Below are positions 22,584 through 34,230 of a stretch of 64,000 nucleotides of DNA, piece by piece. A program made the position numbers and the translations under genes. The DNA lies in assembly GCF_027595985.1 (NCBI RefSeq), contig NC_073306.1, positions 154,365,217 to 154,429,216 of the forward strand, in the 5' to 3' direction. Below the pieces are notes generated by a model. That model had not been told where the DNA came from and ran no database searches. It saw only the letters and a program-made list of their open reading frames with translations. Position 1 is the first letter of the stretch. The number at the start of each line of letters is the position of its first letter. The stretch comes from Sorex araneus. Taxonomy: Eukaryota; Chordata; Mammalia; Eulipotyphla; Soricidae.

Positions 22584-24609
22584 TGCCTTGCCTTGGCATG
22601 TGAATCCCCCTGTACATATGAGGAGGTATTTGTAGCACTCCAAAAGGAATCCACAAGACAGAGTAAAAGATAGGAATCCACAGAGACACGGCTAGAATCA
22701 AAGTTAGCCTTGCCATGAAGATCCCATGAACTGCCAGAAAATTTGAACTTCTTGAGAGTTGATTAGAGTGGGAGACCCTAAACTCTAAAGGATCCGGGGC
22801 CCCAGCTAATATCTAGGCTGCACTGATCTAGGTTACTTTGAAGCTCCCACATCACTTCTGCCTCTGGATTCCTGAGGCGCTCCTCCACAGCACAGCCTGA
22901 GAATGAGGTTCTGGGCAGCTAATTCCATGGTATTAGCTGCCTGTCTCACAAGCACTCCTCATAAACAAACTCTTTCAGACACAGGTTCATCTCACAGAAT
23001 CAAATCTTCCATGATCTCTTTTAGCAGAAAAGTATTGACAAAATATGATTTCCCCCTAAAGAACAGCAAGAACAACAACAAAACCAGAAGAAAAATATCA
23101 AATAACTCTAAGCTAAAACCTTTAAGAAAAAAGATACCAACTGGTTTTTAAGTAGGAAAGGACAAAAAGAGGAAATCTGTAAATGCTTTCTTATTGTGTA
23201 GGCAGAAATGGCAGCTGATCTAATTCCAATTTGAGTTTAATTTTAAAATATCAAATTATAATTATGAAATTGAAAATAGCTGATCAGTGTAACCAGGCTG
23301 GGCTTATTGTGACCAAATTTGGCTGTGCTACACTGACACTATTGACTTTAGAGATAGCTTCTCGGAGGTGGGACACATTCCTGGAGACATGATACACTAG
23401 TATTTTAAAATATACATGTATTGTACATTGTCTCCTTGTGAGTGAAATGAAGCATAAATATATTTGAGATTTACTTAAAATTACTTAAAAGTAAGTAAAT
23501 TTGTACAGGTTAGAATAATGACTTGGGTGGTTCCAGAGGCTAGAGACAATTTTTAGGACCATAGTTTAACTCATAGTTGCAATAGTGTTAATGTTTATGA
23601 TTTTGATGTACATAGTTAATGCATCTGGCAACCACCCAAGTGTCCACGATGCCCATTCACTGTCCTTGAGCTGTTGCAATGCTCTCGGATGCTCAAAGAC
23701 ACATTTAGCAGGTAACAGTGAGGGATGATACATTTCTTTTAATGCATAAGTTGGTCTTTCACAAAAGGAGCCAGTATCAAATTAGCTGAACACAACTTTT
23801 TTGAGAATTATTCAGACACAAATATACATGTTAAATATTTATTGATGAATTCATTTCATAACTGCAATGTGGATAATGGTGACATGCAGTTCAAATTCAT
23901 GAATAGCAAATTTAAGAATAAGGAAGAAGGAAATCAATGTCCTAGCCCCATAGATGCCAAGCATTAAAAATCAATCACTATTTCTATAGTAAGAAGCTAA
24001 AAACAGGGAAGAATTTGAAAATGTTCTGGGAGCATTACTCAGAGATAGCCTATTAGATCAGGAAATCCTGTAGAACCCCAGGAGCTAGGGGGAGCAGAGA
24101 GATTAACTGCTAACAGTGCCTGAAGCTTACAATAAGCAGGTGAACTGAAGAAGCTCACACTCAGATTCTGTGGAAAACATTCCCACTGCCCTTTTATATT
24201 TCACCATCTTCTGCCATACAAGAGCAGAACTGATCTCTTTTCCTCCTCTTAAATTTCCAGTAAGTGCCTCTAACATGCAGACCCTAAGCCAGAACTTGAC
24301 TAGCTGGAGACTTAAAGCAATGAATTTTCAGATTTCAAGCCCTTGTGAAGGATGAGAAAATAGAGCAGGACCACCCCTGCATCCTAGACTTGCTTGATAA
24401 CTTTGCAGGTGAGGTTACCCTCCCGGCTGGCTGCCAGGCCCAGAAGTTTTCTGGAACAGGGAGATGATTCTTTTCCCTTCCATCATTGTCTTGGCAGCCT
24501 CCATTACCGATCTCTGCCATTTCAGCATACCCACATACACATCTCAGATCCTCTCCTTCCTCATTCACATCCTTGGTGCTTATACTCTGAGCCACGGGAA
24601 AACTCTACT
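22584..24609. other. No feature securely recognised
   Basis: The part from about 22600 to 23160 ends in an A-rich zone ('acaacaacaaaaccagaag') and could be the 5' region of an L1, since L1 ORF1 sequence in the same orientation follows at 25.1 kb. I cannot show that. 23160-24600 looks unique. Confidence 0.3.
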
Positions 24610-24621
24610 CATCACACAGGT

Positions 24622-24869
24622 CACTGTCGCTGTCATTGTCATCCCGTTGCTCATTGATTTGCTCAAATGGGCACTAGTAACGTCTCCATTGTGAGCCTTG
24701 ATGTTACTGTTTTTTTTTTTTTTCATATCGAATATGCCACTGGTAGCTTGTCAGGCTCTACCATGTGGGCTACTCTCAGTAGCTTGCTGGGCTCTCCAAG
24801 ACGGGCAGAGAATTCGAACCCGGGTTGGCCATGTGCAAGGCAAACACCCTACCTGCTGTGCGGGCTGGG
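24622..24869 (-). mobile_element. SINE type B, full length
   Basis: Antisense tail ('cactgtcgctgtcattgtc'), 'aacgtctccattgtgagcc', a T run at about 24710-24724, 'ttgctgggctctccaag', 'cgaacccgggttggcc' and head. A perfect 12-bp target-site duplication, CATCACACAGGT, lies at 24610-24621 and 24870-24881. Confidence 0.95.
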
Positions 24870-26097
24870 CATCACACAGGTACACCTGCTATTTCTGGGT
24901 GAGAACCAGAAAGGAAGTAAAAGAACAGCTCTCAGTCTAGTCCCTAAGAGAACTCCCAGTGGGGTAAACTAAACAGAACACAGAAAACACAGTGGGTAAG
25001 TCATGTAGAATTCCACCAGGGTCAATGAGAAAAATAATGACATGAGAGATTCCACCAGTTCCAGCCAGCTCTGTAACCTGTAGGAGGTTATCATGACACC
25101 ATATTGAAATATTAAAATAACTCAAAGAAAGGACGTCACACTTCAATAACAAACAAGAAATTAAGAACAGAAATGATAAAACTACAGTTAGAAGTGGCAG
25201 AGTATGGTTGATGAATCAAGTAAGTGGAAGGCCTTTTCTACTACTTGGTAGTAGAAAACAGAAGTTGAGGAAAAGATCAGTGAGCTCCAGGATGAGATGG
25301 AAAATTACTGTAGAAAGCAAATGAAGATGGACAAAGTCTGAAAATAAATGAATAGCACACTAGAAAATTAATGGATGAGTTTAAGAGGAACAATATAAAA
25401 GTTTGAAGTCCCTGATTGAAGTCCCTGAGGAAACAGAGGTGAATATGATAAAGAACCTCTAGTCAAAGAAATTATACATAAGAACTTCCCAGAGTTATGA
25501 AGTGCAGGATCCAGCTTTATGAGACTCAAAGAGCAAGGCAAAAATAGACCCAAATAGAAAAGAAAAACACCAGACATATTGTAATCAGAATAACAAAAAA
25601 GACAAAGACAGAGATAGAATATTGAAAGCAGCAAGATCAAAGAAGGAACTAGAAGGAACTTGCATACAAAGGAGCTCCCATAAGATTCAAAGTCAATCTA
25701 TCAAATGGAACTCTACAGCCTGTAGAGAATGGTACAATATACTTTAAAAAAATAGAAAAGTTCAAATAAAATGAGTTTTTTATTCCTCTATCCACTTTCA
25801 ATATTTTACCAGCTGCATTAAGATTTGAAGGAATTGTAGAACTTCAAGGACAATCACCAATTTAAGAAGTTCATAGCTTGAAAGAGAAATTTTTCAAGAC
25901 ACGTAAAAAAATTTTTATTTTTAAGAAAAAGGTCTACCAAACATGCACAACTTATACAGATTGGTGGTGTTAACATCCTTTATAACAATGCGCTCACTCT
26001 ATGTGAATGGCCTGACTTTATCAATCAAGAGTCACAAAGTGACAAGATGTATCAGAAATCTAAACCCAACTTTCTTCTGCCTACAAGAGACACATAT

Positions 26098-26262
26098 GGA
26101 GGCCATAGCATAATATAGCAGGTAGTGACCTTGCCTGGTACACAGTTGACCTGGGTTCAGTACCCGTCACTTCATATGATTCCCTGAGCCCTTCGAGGAG
26201 TGATCCCTGAGTACAGAATCAGGAATAAGTTCCAAGCACTGCTGGGTTGGCCCAAAAACAAG
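26098..26262 (+). mobile_element. SINE type A inside the L1
   Basis: 'ataatatagcaggtagtgac', B-box 'ctgggttcagtaccc', 'catatgattccctgagcc'. The tail is a GA/GT repeat instead of poly(A). Confidence 0.82.
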
Positions 26263-26297
26263 AGAGAGAGAGGTGTGTGTGTGGGAGAGAGAGAGAT
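26260..26297. repeat. Compound (GA)n(GT)n(GA)n microsatellite
   Basis: Short compound dinucleotide run standing where the SINE poly(A) should be. Confidence 0.88.
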
Positions 26298-26451
26298 CTG
26301 AATAGTAAGGATAAACACAAATGCAAAGCCAACAGCTGGAAAACAATCTTATAAGCAAAACTTTATTTAAAAAATACTAGGATAGCCATACTTCCATTGG
26401 ACAGCATAGACTTCAAATTAGAAACCGTTAGTTATAAGGAACAAGAATGGT

Positions 26452-26643
26452 CTTATTTTTTTTTTCCTATTTTGTCTTTTGGTTTTAGAGACACATCCAG
26501 TGGTGTTTAGGAATTACTCCTGGCTTTGTACTTAGGAATCACCCCTTGGTAGTGCTTAAGGGACTATGTGTAATGTCCTGGGCCAAATATGGATGCCCTG
26601 GACAAAAGTGCAAGTGCCATACGTGATCTATAGTCTCGCTAGT
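26452..26643 (-). mobile_element. SINE type A inside the L1
   Basis: A poly(T) start, 'ggaattactcctggctttg', 'gggactatgtgtaatg', and a degenerate head end near 'tagtctcgctagtcc'. Confidence 0.75.
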
Positions 26644-27444
26644 CCTAAGGAATAGTCATTTCTTAATGTCAAGGAATACTCAAACAAAAAAGTATTATAT
26701 TATGAATCTTATGGAAAAATTCTGAAAACAATGAATGGCACGCTAGAGAATTATGGAATGAGTTTAAGAGGAATAATATAAAAGTGATTAGGATAGCTGA
26801 AGAATAAGAGATGAACATGGTGAAGAAACTCCAATATTTATCTAGTATGATAATATATCAAGGAGAATGCACACTCTGTCATTGATGCACTATCAAAATA
26901 TTTAACTGCTAATGGATTTGATGGAAGATATTGACAGCAACACAATAGTAGCTTATTTTAACTTTCCTTTATTGCTGCTGGATAGATCAACTAATTTTTA
27001 CTCAACAAGTAAACACTAACTTTGAAAAAGAAGTGGAAGAGATGGGCCTACTAGATATATCCAAAGCTCTTCATCACCCTAAAAGTTTCATACACACTAT
27101 CCTCTAGTGCACATAGGACATTCTTAATGATAAACCATATACTGAGCCACAAAATATACCACCATAAAATAAAGAAGATATAAATCATATCAACTCTCCT
27201 TTCACACCATAAGGCTTTGAAAATAAAAGTTAATCAATGTTGGGGTCTCAGCAGCCAGTCTGAGACTTTGACCAAACCCTCTGCCCACAAAAGCAAGAGC
27301 CGCCCCTGTTAACAGGGGCCCAAGGGCTTTCTCCAGTACTCCACACCACACACAGGCACTCTGGTGAAGATGAGGGTCGTAACAGTTACCATTTGCCTGA
27401 GCTGATACATGGGACCCTGAGGGGGGAGATGCCTGAAATATATG

Positions 27445-27452
27445 TATAAAAA
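27445..27452 (+). promoter_or_regulatory. LTR TATA box
   Basis: TATAAAAA inside the solo LTR, about 207 bp from its 5' end, where a U3 promoter element is expected. Confidence 0.7.
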
Positions 27453-27464
27453 CCACTGAGAGCT

Positions 27465-27470
27465 AATAAA
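27465..27470 (+). promoter_or_regulatory. LTR polyadenylation signal
   Basis: AATAAA only 20 bp after the TATA motif. This close spacing implies a short R region, or a signal lying upstream of or within R. Confidence 0.6.
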
Positions 27471-27863
27471 CGGATTGCTGATTGACCACCAGCTTTCCCC
27501 CCTAGCGTGGTTAGATTTCTCTGAGGCAGCTGCAGTCCGCTATGAGGGAAGGGCGGGGCAGAGGCTTCTCTCCTTCACGCTCCCTCCCCTATAGGGACTT
27601 TGTCTGGTGACTTTGGGGGATCATACTCCAGTGTGCTGGGGTCGACTGGCCAGGACCCCAACAAATCAAAACAAAAGGGGGGCAAATTCTAAATTTAAAA
27701 AATATAAAGCAATTTCTGAGAAAAAACATATTCTGAGTAAGAGAATAGAAAAGAGTGAATTACAAGAAAACTGGAGAGTTGGTCTATAGAACTGAGCTTA
27801 AGCCGGGAGTAATGAAGGAGCTTTAGGAAGGGTTTGGGGGGACATTCATGGAGAGAAGTGGGC

Positions 27864-28685
27864 ACTGTGCTAGTGGACATGGAGTTGGAACCAAATATGC
27901 ATCCAACTATCTTTACTACTATTGTAAATCATGGCACCTCAAAGAAAAAAGGAAACAATAAAATAAATAATGGAAATATAGAAAGGAGGAGAATGATAGA
28001 GACTTTTCTGCTGTCAATATTGCTTTCTAGGGAGGGGTTGAAATTCTGTATCTTTTCGCTTCCTTCAGGAAACATGGCATAACTGCACCATCTGTTTCAA
28101 TTTATTTCTCCTCCTTAATTGCATTCATGATTTAGGAAGACTCTAACAGATAAATTCTAGATAGAGTGAAGTTTCAGGGATATAGCTCTAAAGGCATGGA
28201 TGGAGGCATTTTAAAATGTGGAAGCCACAATCTCATAGTTTCTAAGACCACAATGCACAAACCTCAACTGCGTAAGTGCCACAACAATGCAATTATGAGA
28301 TGTCAACAGCCTGGAAAGGGAGCAAGCCAGAAAATAAAAATGACAAAGCCATCTATGTCAAAATCAAAGATGAATTGACTGGCATTGGACAGAATTCAGG
28401 CAAATTCATAAAATGTACATAAAAAGTAAGTAAAAGTGAGGACTAGGGTAGGGGGCTTGAGTTTCTGTGGTATGGGAGGAAGAGCATCTAAAGTTGGGAG
28501 AAATTATCAAGAAAATTAAGGACTTATACGGCATTTAAAGATGGTTTGTTGAACATTAGTAATGGAACCATAGCTGGCCTGTATCATAAGTAACAGCTCA
28601 TGTGATGTTTATCCTCCGTGATACAAGAGTATGGTACAAGGCATGAAAATCTGCCTTTTATTTTTTTTAATATTTTGAAGTAATT
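27864..28685. other. No feature recognised
   Basis: AT-rich sequence after the old L1. It may contain further unrecognisable L1. Confidence 0.35.
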
Positions 28686-28689
28686 TACA

Positions 28690-28990
28690 TTTGAATATGA
28701 AAGTAGGCAGGGGGTGTCCACATGTGGCTTAGGGGGACCAGGTCCATTTGTGATTCTTGGTCAGCCTGGCTTGAGATTGAATGCTATAATCTAAGGATGT
28801 GGTATTGCTCAAGCCTTGCTATGCTGTTACCATCAGGGGCACCCTGGAAATACTTAGAACTCTCCAGAAGTACACCTAGTGATGTTGATAGGGGAGACAT
28901 GGTCGAATCTGATGTCAGTCAGAGAACTGGGGTCAGGAGCAGGCATGGCATGGACCAGAACTCCTCTCCGATATATTGCTTCTAATCTTT
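28690..28990. other. Unclassified GC-moderate block
   Basis: Less AT-rich than its flanks and ending in T and A runs at 28988-29007. It may be an old SINE-like insertion. 'tcaggggcaccctgg' is vaguely like a SINE body, but no A-box or B-box is visible. Confidence 0.25.
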
Positions 28991-29127
28991 TTTTTTAAAA
29001 AAAACCTTCATTCATTAATTCATCTCCCATGGACTTATTGCATTCCTTTCTCTAAAAAATTTCCAAATACTATTTTTACATTCAACATGTTCAAAGTAAC
29101 ATTTATCTTAATATAATGACCATAGTA

Positions 29128-29731
29128 TGGATGGTAAATATGCCCACAACAGTAGCAAAAATGGGTCTCGTTTCCCTCACCCCGAAGGAGTCTCCAGATG
29201 AGTTGGGAAGACCGAGAGTGCTCGTACTAAGAGGACTTAAGTAAACGGGCCGAAGGCGCCCCCCAAACTGGCCACCAAGGAGGCCTGCAAGAGCGTGCCA
29301 GCCACTGCGGCGCGAAGAAGCCGCACCGCTGCCCGCCGGGCACCGTGGGCTGCGCGAGATTTGCTGCTACCAGGAGTCCACGAGCTGCCCATCCGCACGC
29401 TGCCGTTCTAGTAGCTGGTGCGCAAATTGCACAGTACTTCACCACCGACCTGCGCTCCCAGGGCTCGGCCCTCACGGCGCTGGTGCTGCAGGAGGCGTGC
29501 GAGGCCGACCTGGTGGGGCTCTTCGAGGACACCAACTTTTGCACCATCCACGCCACTCGGTCACCATTATGCCCAAGGACATCCAGATGGCATGCAGCAT
29601 CCGCGGAGAGAGGGCATAAAATGTAAGATGCTAAAATTTCAGGGCTGGTACAAATGGAGACGCTACTGGAGCCAGCTCGAGTAAATCTATGATTAACGGG
29701 ATGACAGCGCTACAGTGCTACAGTGCTGCAA
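29128..29731 (+). mobile_element. SINE type B, long form, split by a histone H3 insert
   Basis: The left half (29128-29216) reads 'cccacaacagtagc', 'gggtctcgtttccctcacc', 'gagttgggaagaccgag'. The right half (29617-29731) resumes with 'taaaatgtaagatgct', 'aatttcagggctgg', 'aatggagacgctactgg' and ends in a 'gctacagt' tandem tail. Compared with the uninterrupted long form at 13.6-13.7 kb, the two halves join almost without loss at the point where the H3 sequence sits. The SINE head is not recognisable. Confidence 0.8.
29217..29619 (+). pseudogene. Histone H3 pseudogene (replication-dependent type)
   Basis: About 403 bp against 411 bp for a full H3 coding sequence, in the same direction as the SINE around it. 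It opens 'agtgctcgtactaag', a decayed ATG-Ala-Arg-Thr-Lys, and keeps stretches such as [12 protein letters not shown] and KLPF-equivalent TLPF followed by two in-frame stops. In another frame it keeps [18 protein letters not shown]. It closes with Arg-Gly-Glu-Arg-Ala and TAA at 29617-29619. Several frameshifts exclude a functional histone. The PAT rather than PST motif and the Cys in QEACEA point to canonical H3.1/H3.2-like parents rather than H3.3. GC content is far above the surroundings. No histone UTR, 3' stem-loop, poly(A) or target-site duplication is visible. Confidence 0.92.
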
Positions 29732-29789
29732 TTACCATACACTCCATGCTTATGAAACTTGGTTAATTTAACTAATAAATTAAATGCAT

Positions 29790-30445
29790 ATGTTTTTATT
29801 TTATTGAATCACCATGTGGAAAATTACAATGCTTTCAGGTTTAAGTCTCAGTTATACAATGCTAAAACAACCATCCCTTCACCAGTGCCCATATTCCACA
29901 ACCAAAAAAAAAAATGTATACCTCCCAACCCGCTCCCATACCCCGTAACTGATAAATTTTACTTTACTTTCTCTTTACTTTGGTTACATTCAATATTTCA
30001 ACAAAATCCTCACTATTATTGTTAGGAGTTCCCCACTAGACTCAGACTTGTTGTGAAGAGATATGAGGTCACGCAGCCACAGTTGTGGCCTCAGGGTTTT
30101 GGATTTCTGTATTTTAGCAACTAAGTCCAGGGAAATTTCTTCCAGATATTGGATCATTGCAAGCTTGTAACTCTCATTTGTGGTCCTCATAATATGGCGG
30201 TCGCCACGCCCTTCACCTGGGGCAAGGAAAAAGATGAGAGAGAGAATTACCTTTCCCCTCCTGGGCAGGCATGGGGCCGCAGCTTAGTTCTCAGTCTACA
30301 GACATTCTGCAAGGAGCTGCCCATGCCAAAAGTAGTTTAGCTGGCCTCTGGAGTCATGCTCGTGCAGCTGCAGAGAGGCCACACATGTTCGGCCTCCAGG
30401 ATCACATCTCGGTGGCGAGCCAAATGCATAATTTTTATTAGAACT
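29790..30445 (-). mobile_element. L1 3'UTR
   Basis: Antisense of the same 3'UTR as the young L1 at 39.85 kb: 'attgaatcaccatgtgg', 'cttcaccagtgcccatattc', 'ctgtattttagcaactaag'. After 30190 it diverges into a GC-richer block ('tatggcggtcgccacgcc') that the 39.85-kb copy lacks, so either the 3'UTR is longer in this subfamily or another piece is attached. Confidence 0.8.
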
Positions 30446-30599
30446 TTTACCAGAAGTCTTCAGGTTCCTCAAGCAACTCCTAAAAACTCAACTTTTGGTA
30501 CTCAGGAGTTTATGTGATGCAGAGGATGAAACTCAGCCCGTACATGCTCCACCACTTGACTTATGATCTTGGACCCCTATAATACTGGGTTCTTCTTTT

Positions 30600-30737
30600 T
30601 TGATTACCAACCTGAGTTCAATCTCAGGCACCATATGTAATCCCCCGGGTCCTGTCCAGAAGTGTTCCCTGAGTGTAGAGCCAGGAGTAAGTCATTAGTG
30701 GCACTAGTATGGCCCCAAAACAAAACAAACAAAAATA
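30600..30737 (+). mobile_element. SINE type A, headless
   Basis: Starts at the B-box region ('cctgagttcaatctcagg'), keeps 'accatatgtaatcccc' and 'gagccaggagtaag', and ends A-rich. Confidence 0.78.
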
Positions 30738-30944
30738 TCTTGTAATGCATGTGGTACAAAGACACTGAATTGAAATCAGATATTATTATCAGGTCGAATG
30801 AAAAAGTAAGCCCCAACTATATACTGATTATACCAAAAAACAAACTTCATTTTAAAAATAAATCAATAGGCTAAAAGTTGAAGTAATAAAGAAATGACAT
30901 TGAAACCACAATAAGAAAGCCTGGGTGACAGATGTGTGTATCTT

Positions 30945-31140
30945 TCTATACCCACTATATTTAAACACCATGGTTTACAAAGCTACTCATAATCATTGAT
31001 TACAGACAACATTCATATTCAAACACCAAGCTCATACCACCACACTAACCTTCCCTCTACCATTCTTTCCATCTTTCCCAGCCACCCCTCAAGCCTGTCC
31101 CCATAGCAGGCTCATAATAATTGATTTTTATTTGCTTGTT
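30945..31140 (-). mobile_element. L1 3'UTR remnant
   Basis: Antisense 3'UTR layout: 'accatggtttacaaag', 'caaacaccaagctcata', then a C-rich stretch ('cagccacccctcaagcc'). Confidence 0.5.
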
Positions 31141-31379
31141 ACCACTAACTGATTAATGGAGTAATTTAAAAATATATCCATAGAAGAAAATTTGTGAGTT
31201 TTTGCTTCTCACCATAGGGATATGAAGTCCTTTTCTGGGGGTTTACTAAGTTGTTGCAAATTAATCCTCTGTGTTAATGCTTTGTTAGACAAGATTGGTT
31301 GGCTTGTATATCACATCCCCTCCATGTATTTCAAATGTTGTGTGAAATGGCTATCTTAGTATGAGTCAAATAACGTTCA

Positions 31380-31835
31380 AAACAGAAATATGCACAGCAC
31401 AAAGAAAGATGTAATGAAGAATGGGTCATTTCTATAAAAGGTACACAACACCTCTAAATGTGTATCAAATAACACAACAGAGCTAGAAGAGGAAAATGAA
31501 AAAATTGGACATCATCCAGACACAGTTATTGACCACAAAAATAAAAATAGGTAAATATACTACAGATTAATGAAACTATTAAAATTTTAGACAAACATTT
31601 ATGATACAGTCCACTCAGTAATAGCAGAATACATATTTTTGTAGAGGATATATATGAAGCATTCAATGAGATAGATCATAGTACAGGATAAAATATAAAC
31701 CAGAATATATACACTTAAAAGGATTAATTATATAAAATATGTTCTCCTCCCAGAATTGAATAATTATATATGAAGAGCAGAAAAAAAAAGTATTAGAAAT
31801 TTTCCCATTGTTTGGAATTTAACAACAGGCTGTTA
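31380..31835 (+). mobile_element. Very old L1 ORF2 (endonuclease linker) fragment
   Basis: Weak sense-strand resemblance to the L1 endonuclease-linker region: 'tagcagaatacatat' and 'gagatagatcatagtacagg', then A-rich 'cattgtttggaatttaacaac' wording. Confidence 0.4.
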
Positions 31836-34046
31836 ACTTGCCTGTGAGTCAGAAGAAAAGCAATCTGAAGCAAATTAATTTGGAAACATGGTAACTCTCC
31901 CTTGAATTTCAAAGCTCAGCATGTGATTCAAACTTACTCTAATCAGATTAACCAGTCCTCCTAGTTTTGATCATTGATTCAGAAAAATAGACATGAAAAT
32001 AGTTTATCCAGTCAAAGGCAATCACAACTGTTTTTGCTGGAGCGAGTAGAGGACCTACAAATATTCTTTTGGAGTTGCCAAATAAATAAGACTTCCACGT
32101 TGTTGCTATTCTCAAGTTATCTTGACAAGAACACTACCTGAAAGTAGAAACAATCAGGAAATGAAGGTTGAGGGAAAACACGTGAGCATTGATGATATTA
32201 TGTTAATATTAAATATAGCTTAGTCTGAAACCAGAATTTCTTTCAATCTTGGCAGTGAACCAAAGTTCCTATAATTTTAGCCATTAAGAATAAAGGATTT
32301 TTTGGGGATTTTTTTTCCCTTTTCATTATTGTCATCAACTTATGGCTTCTGTGTGTTCTTTCCTTCTTCCAATACAGAAATAGCCTTTTTCCCTGGCATT
32401 CACTCTTATGATATAGCTGTAATTTTTATGTTAGATATGATAGTATGATTATAGTTCCATATGCAAATAAACATAACATTTAAGTCATTTTTTTCTACTC
32501 TATAAATAAGACCTGTAGTTGGAGACATGAATCGGTGACTTTAAGAGCCTAATTTCTTCAGCCTGGACAGATGCCTATGGTTCAAAGCAAAGTATCTCTG
32601 GAACAACCCAATTATAAACGGCCTATTTGTTTCTTGTGAGTTACATTTGCCACTGAATTTTATGTGTGACTAAAGAGCAGTCAGGAGGAGTGGCCTCAAT
32701 GTGTGGCACTAGGTTTAATTTTATTATGCATTTATGGGTTTAAGTATATTCCTTTACTCTCTACAGTATATTTTCTTTAATCAATTTGATTAAGCAGGCC
32801 AGGAATTGGAAAGATAGTGTTTTCTAACTTCCTTTCTGATGAATAATAAATGTCACTAAGGAATTATATAGTAGGAGGTAGTTGCCTGGGCCATCTGCTG
32901 TGTATGGGAACAGAAAAAGATATTAAACTTTAAATTAAGTATGGCTTCACAGAACCTAAGAGATGAAAGGAATACACACTAAAGTAGAAGACCATCATCA
33001 TTCCCTATCAGGCAATTTTTACTTCTTTGAAAGACTGAAAACCACCATTATCTTTTTTAATTCCTGGTCAACATAATTTGGATTGAGTTGAATATAGGAA
33101 ATCAGTAATTAACATGTTTTTTTCTTAAGCTTAATGTACTTTCATATTTTGACAAATAAAATGTGCAGTATTTTTTATTAATATACATCTGATTAACATC
33201 TAAGGGAAAGGAACACGGTTATTTTTCTAACTAATGTAACAAAAAGAAGCAGTTGCATCTCCATGGAAACTATATTATAGGTCAAAGGAAAAATATAGAG
33301 CATTTAGAGCTAAATACACATACTTTAGAAATTATTCACTAAGTTTTGATCATCAATGGAACATTTAAATGTAACAGAAGCTCCTCTTTATTTCATTTTT
33401 CTATGTTTACAATGAAAGCAGTATCTGTTCATATGTTTTTAATGGTTTACCATTTTGATTCAATTTGTTTAAACAAAATTTAGGGAAATATAAATTTGTT
33501 TTGATTTGTTTTAGGGCCATGCCCCATTGTCACCAAGAAAGTGCTTTCAGTACAAATTTGTTTTCAATAATTCTCATTTCTGTGATTTTTGGTTTATAAT
33601 TTTAAGTCAACAATCATAAATAACTAATAAAACTGAGGCTGTCTAATCTAGAAGTGAAAAATTTGAAGGTCAATTCAATCTGAGATATGGCAAGTATGGT
33701 AATCTTTCTAGGAGCGTAAATTATTTTATAAAATAGAGTAAAGAGTATGCAGTGAATTTGTCTCTTCTTTCTGCTATTCTAGATTAAATTAGAAAAATTT
33801 TTAAATGAAATTCCCCTTTTAGAAAAGCAGATTTCTTTGATGTTCATATTCATCATGATGTGAGCTCATTGCTGCTTTGATTTTGCTTCATGCAGAGTTT
33901 TGTAATGTCATAGATCTTACATCTTCAATCATAGATCTTAGATCTCAGGAGATGGGACACCCAAATGTCTCAAACAGCCATGGTAGAAATAAATAAGGCT
34001 GCAATCTGACAAAAAATCATCTTATTTGTCAATATAATATAATAAT
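31836..34046. other. No feature recognised
   Basis: 2.2 kb of AT-rich unique-looking sequence with no usable open frame. A candidate area for a conservation check, with nothing named. Confidence 0.4.
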
Positions 34047-34230
34047 AATCCTGTTTGTTTGTGTTTGGAAGTTGTTGGGAACACACCAACTAAGTTCAGG
34101 GCTTATTCTTGGCTCTATGTTCAGGGATCACTCCTGGCACTGCCCATGGGACCATATGGTTGCCAGAAATCAAACCAGAGTTGGCCATGTTTAGGCAAGT
34201 GGCTTTTTCTTTGCTCTGTCTCTCCATGAC
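34047..34230 (-). mobile_element. SINE type A, diverged
   Basis: Antisense: 'gaacacaccaactaagttc', 'gatcactcctggcactgcc', 'gggaccatatggttgcc', and 'gctctgtctctcca' at the head end. Confidence 0.8.

Larger units (their letters stand above)
27238..27663 (+). mobile_element. Solo LTR of a class II-like endogenous retrovirus
   Basis: A complete 426-bp LTR. It starts TGTTGGGGTC and ends GACCCCAACA, a perfect 10-bp terminal inverted repeat with TG..CA ends. It is flanked by a 6-bp direct repeat, AATCAA, at 27232-27237 and 27664-27669. It is clearly GC-richer than its surroundings and carries TATA and AATAAA motifs. A 6-bp duplication is usual for betaretrovirus-like (ERVK/IAP-type) elements. With one LTR and one intact duplication, it is the recombined remnant of a provirus. 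The internal proviral genes are absent. It sits in L1 ORF2 sequence, so it is younger than that L1. Confidence 0.93.
25150..27860 (+). mobile_element. Old L1: ORF1 region to ORF2 endonuclease, interrupted
   Basis: Sense-strand L1 with broken frames. 25150-25950 is the ORF1 region; the same sequence appears antisense at 46.7-46.9 kb ('atctatcaaatg', 'gactctacaaac'-like). 25960-26097 is the start of ORF2, where 'ctatgtgaatggcctgac' and 'ctgcctacaagagacacat' encode the conserved NVNGL and LQETH motifs of the endonuclease. 26300-26450 and 26645-27237 continue the endonuclease region ('gctggatagatcaac', 'gtgcacataggacattc', 'actgagccacaaa'). Insertions: SINE A at 26098, antisense SINE A at 26452 and a solo LTR at 27238. 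The right border is unclear. Confidence 0.75.

Noticed and set aside
24170-24355. Possible exon with 'aaatttccag' followed by 'taagtgcc'
   Set aside because: The AG could serve as an acceptor, but the following frame is short and unfamiliar and I see no matching donor, so this is likely chance.
30190-30440. GC-rich block with ATGGCGG as a YY1-bound promoter
   Set aside because: It lies at the end of an antisense L1 3'UTR copy. A single core motif is not enough, and L1 5'UTR promoter sequence is not present.
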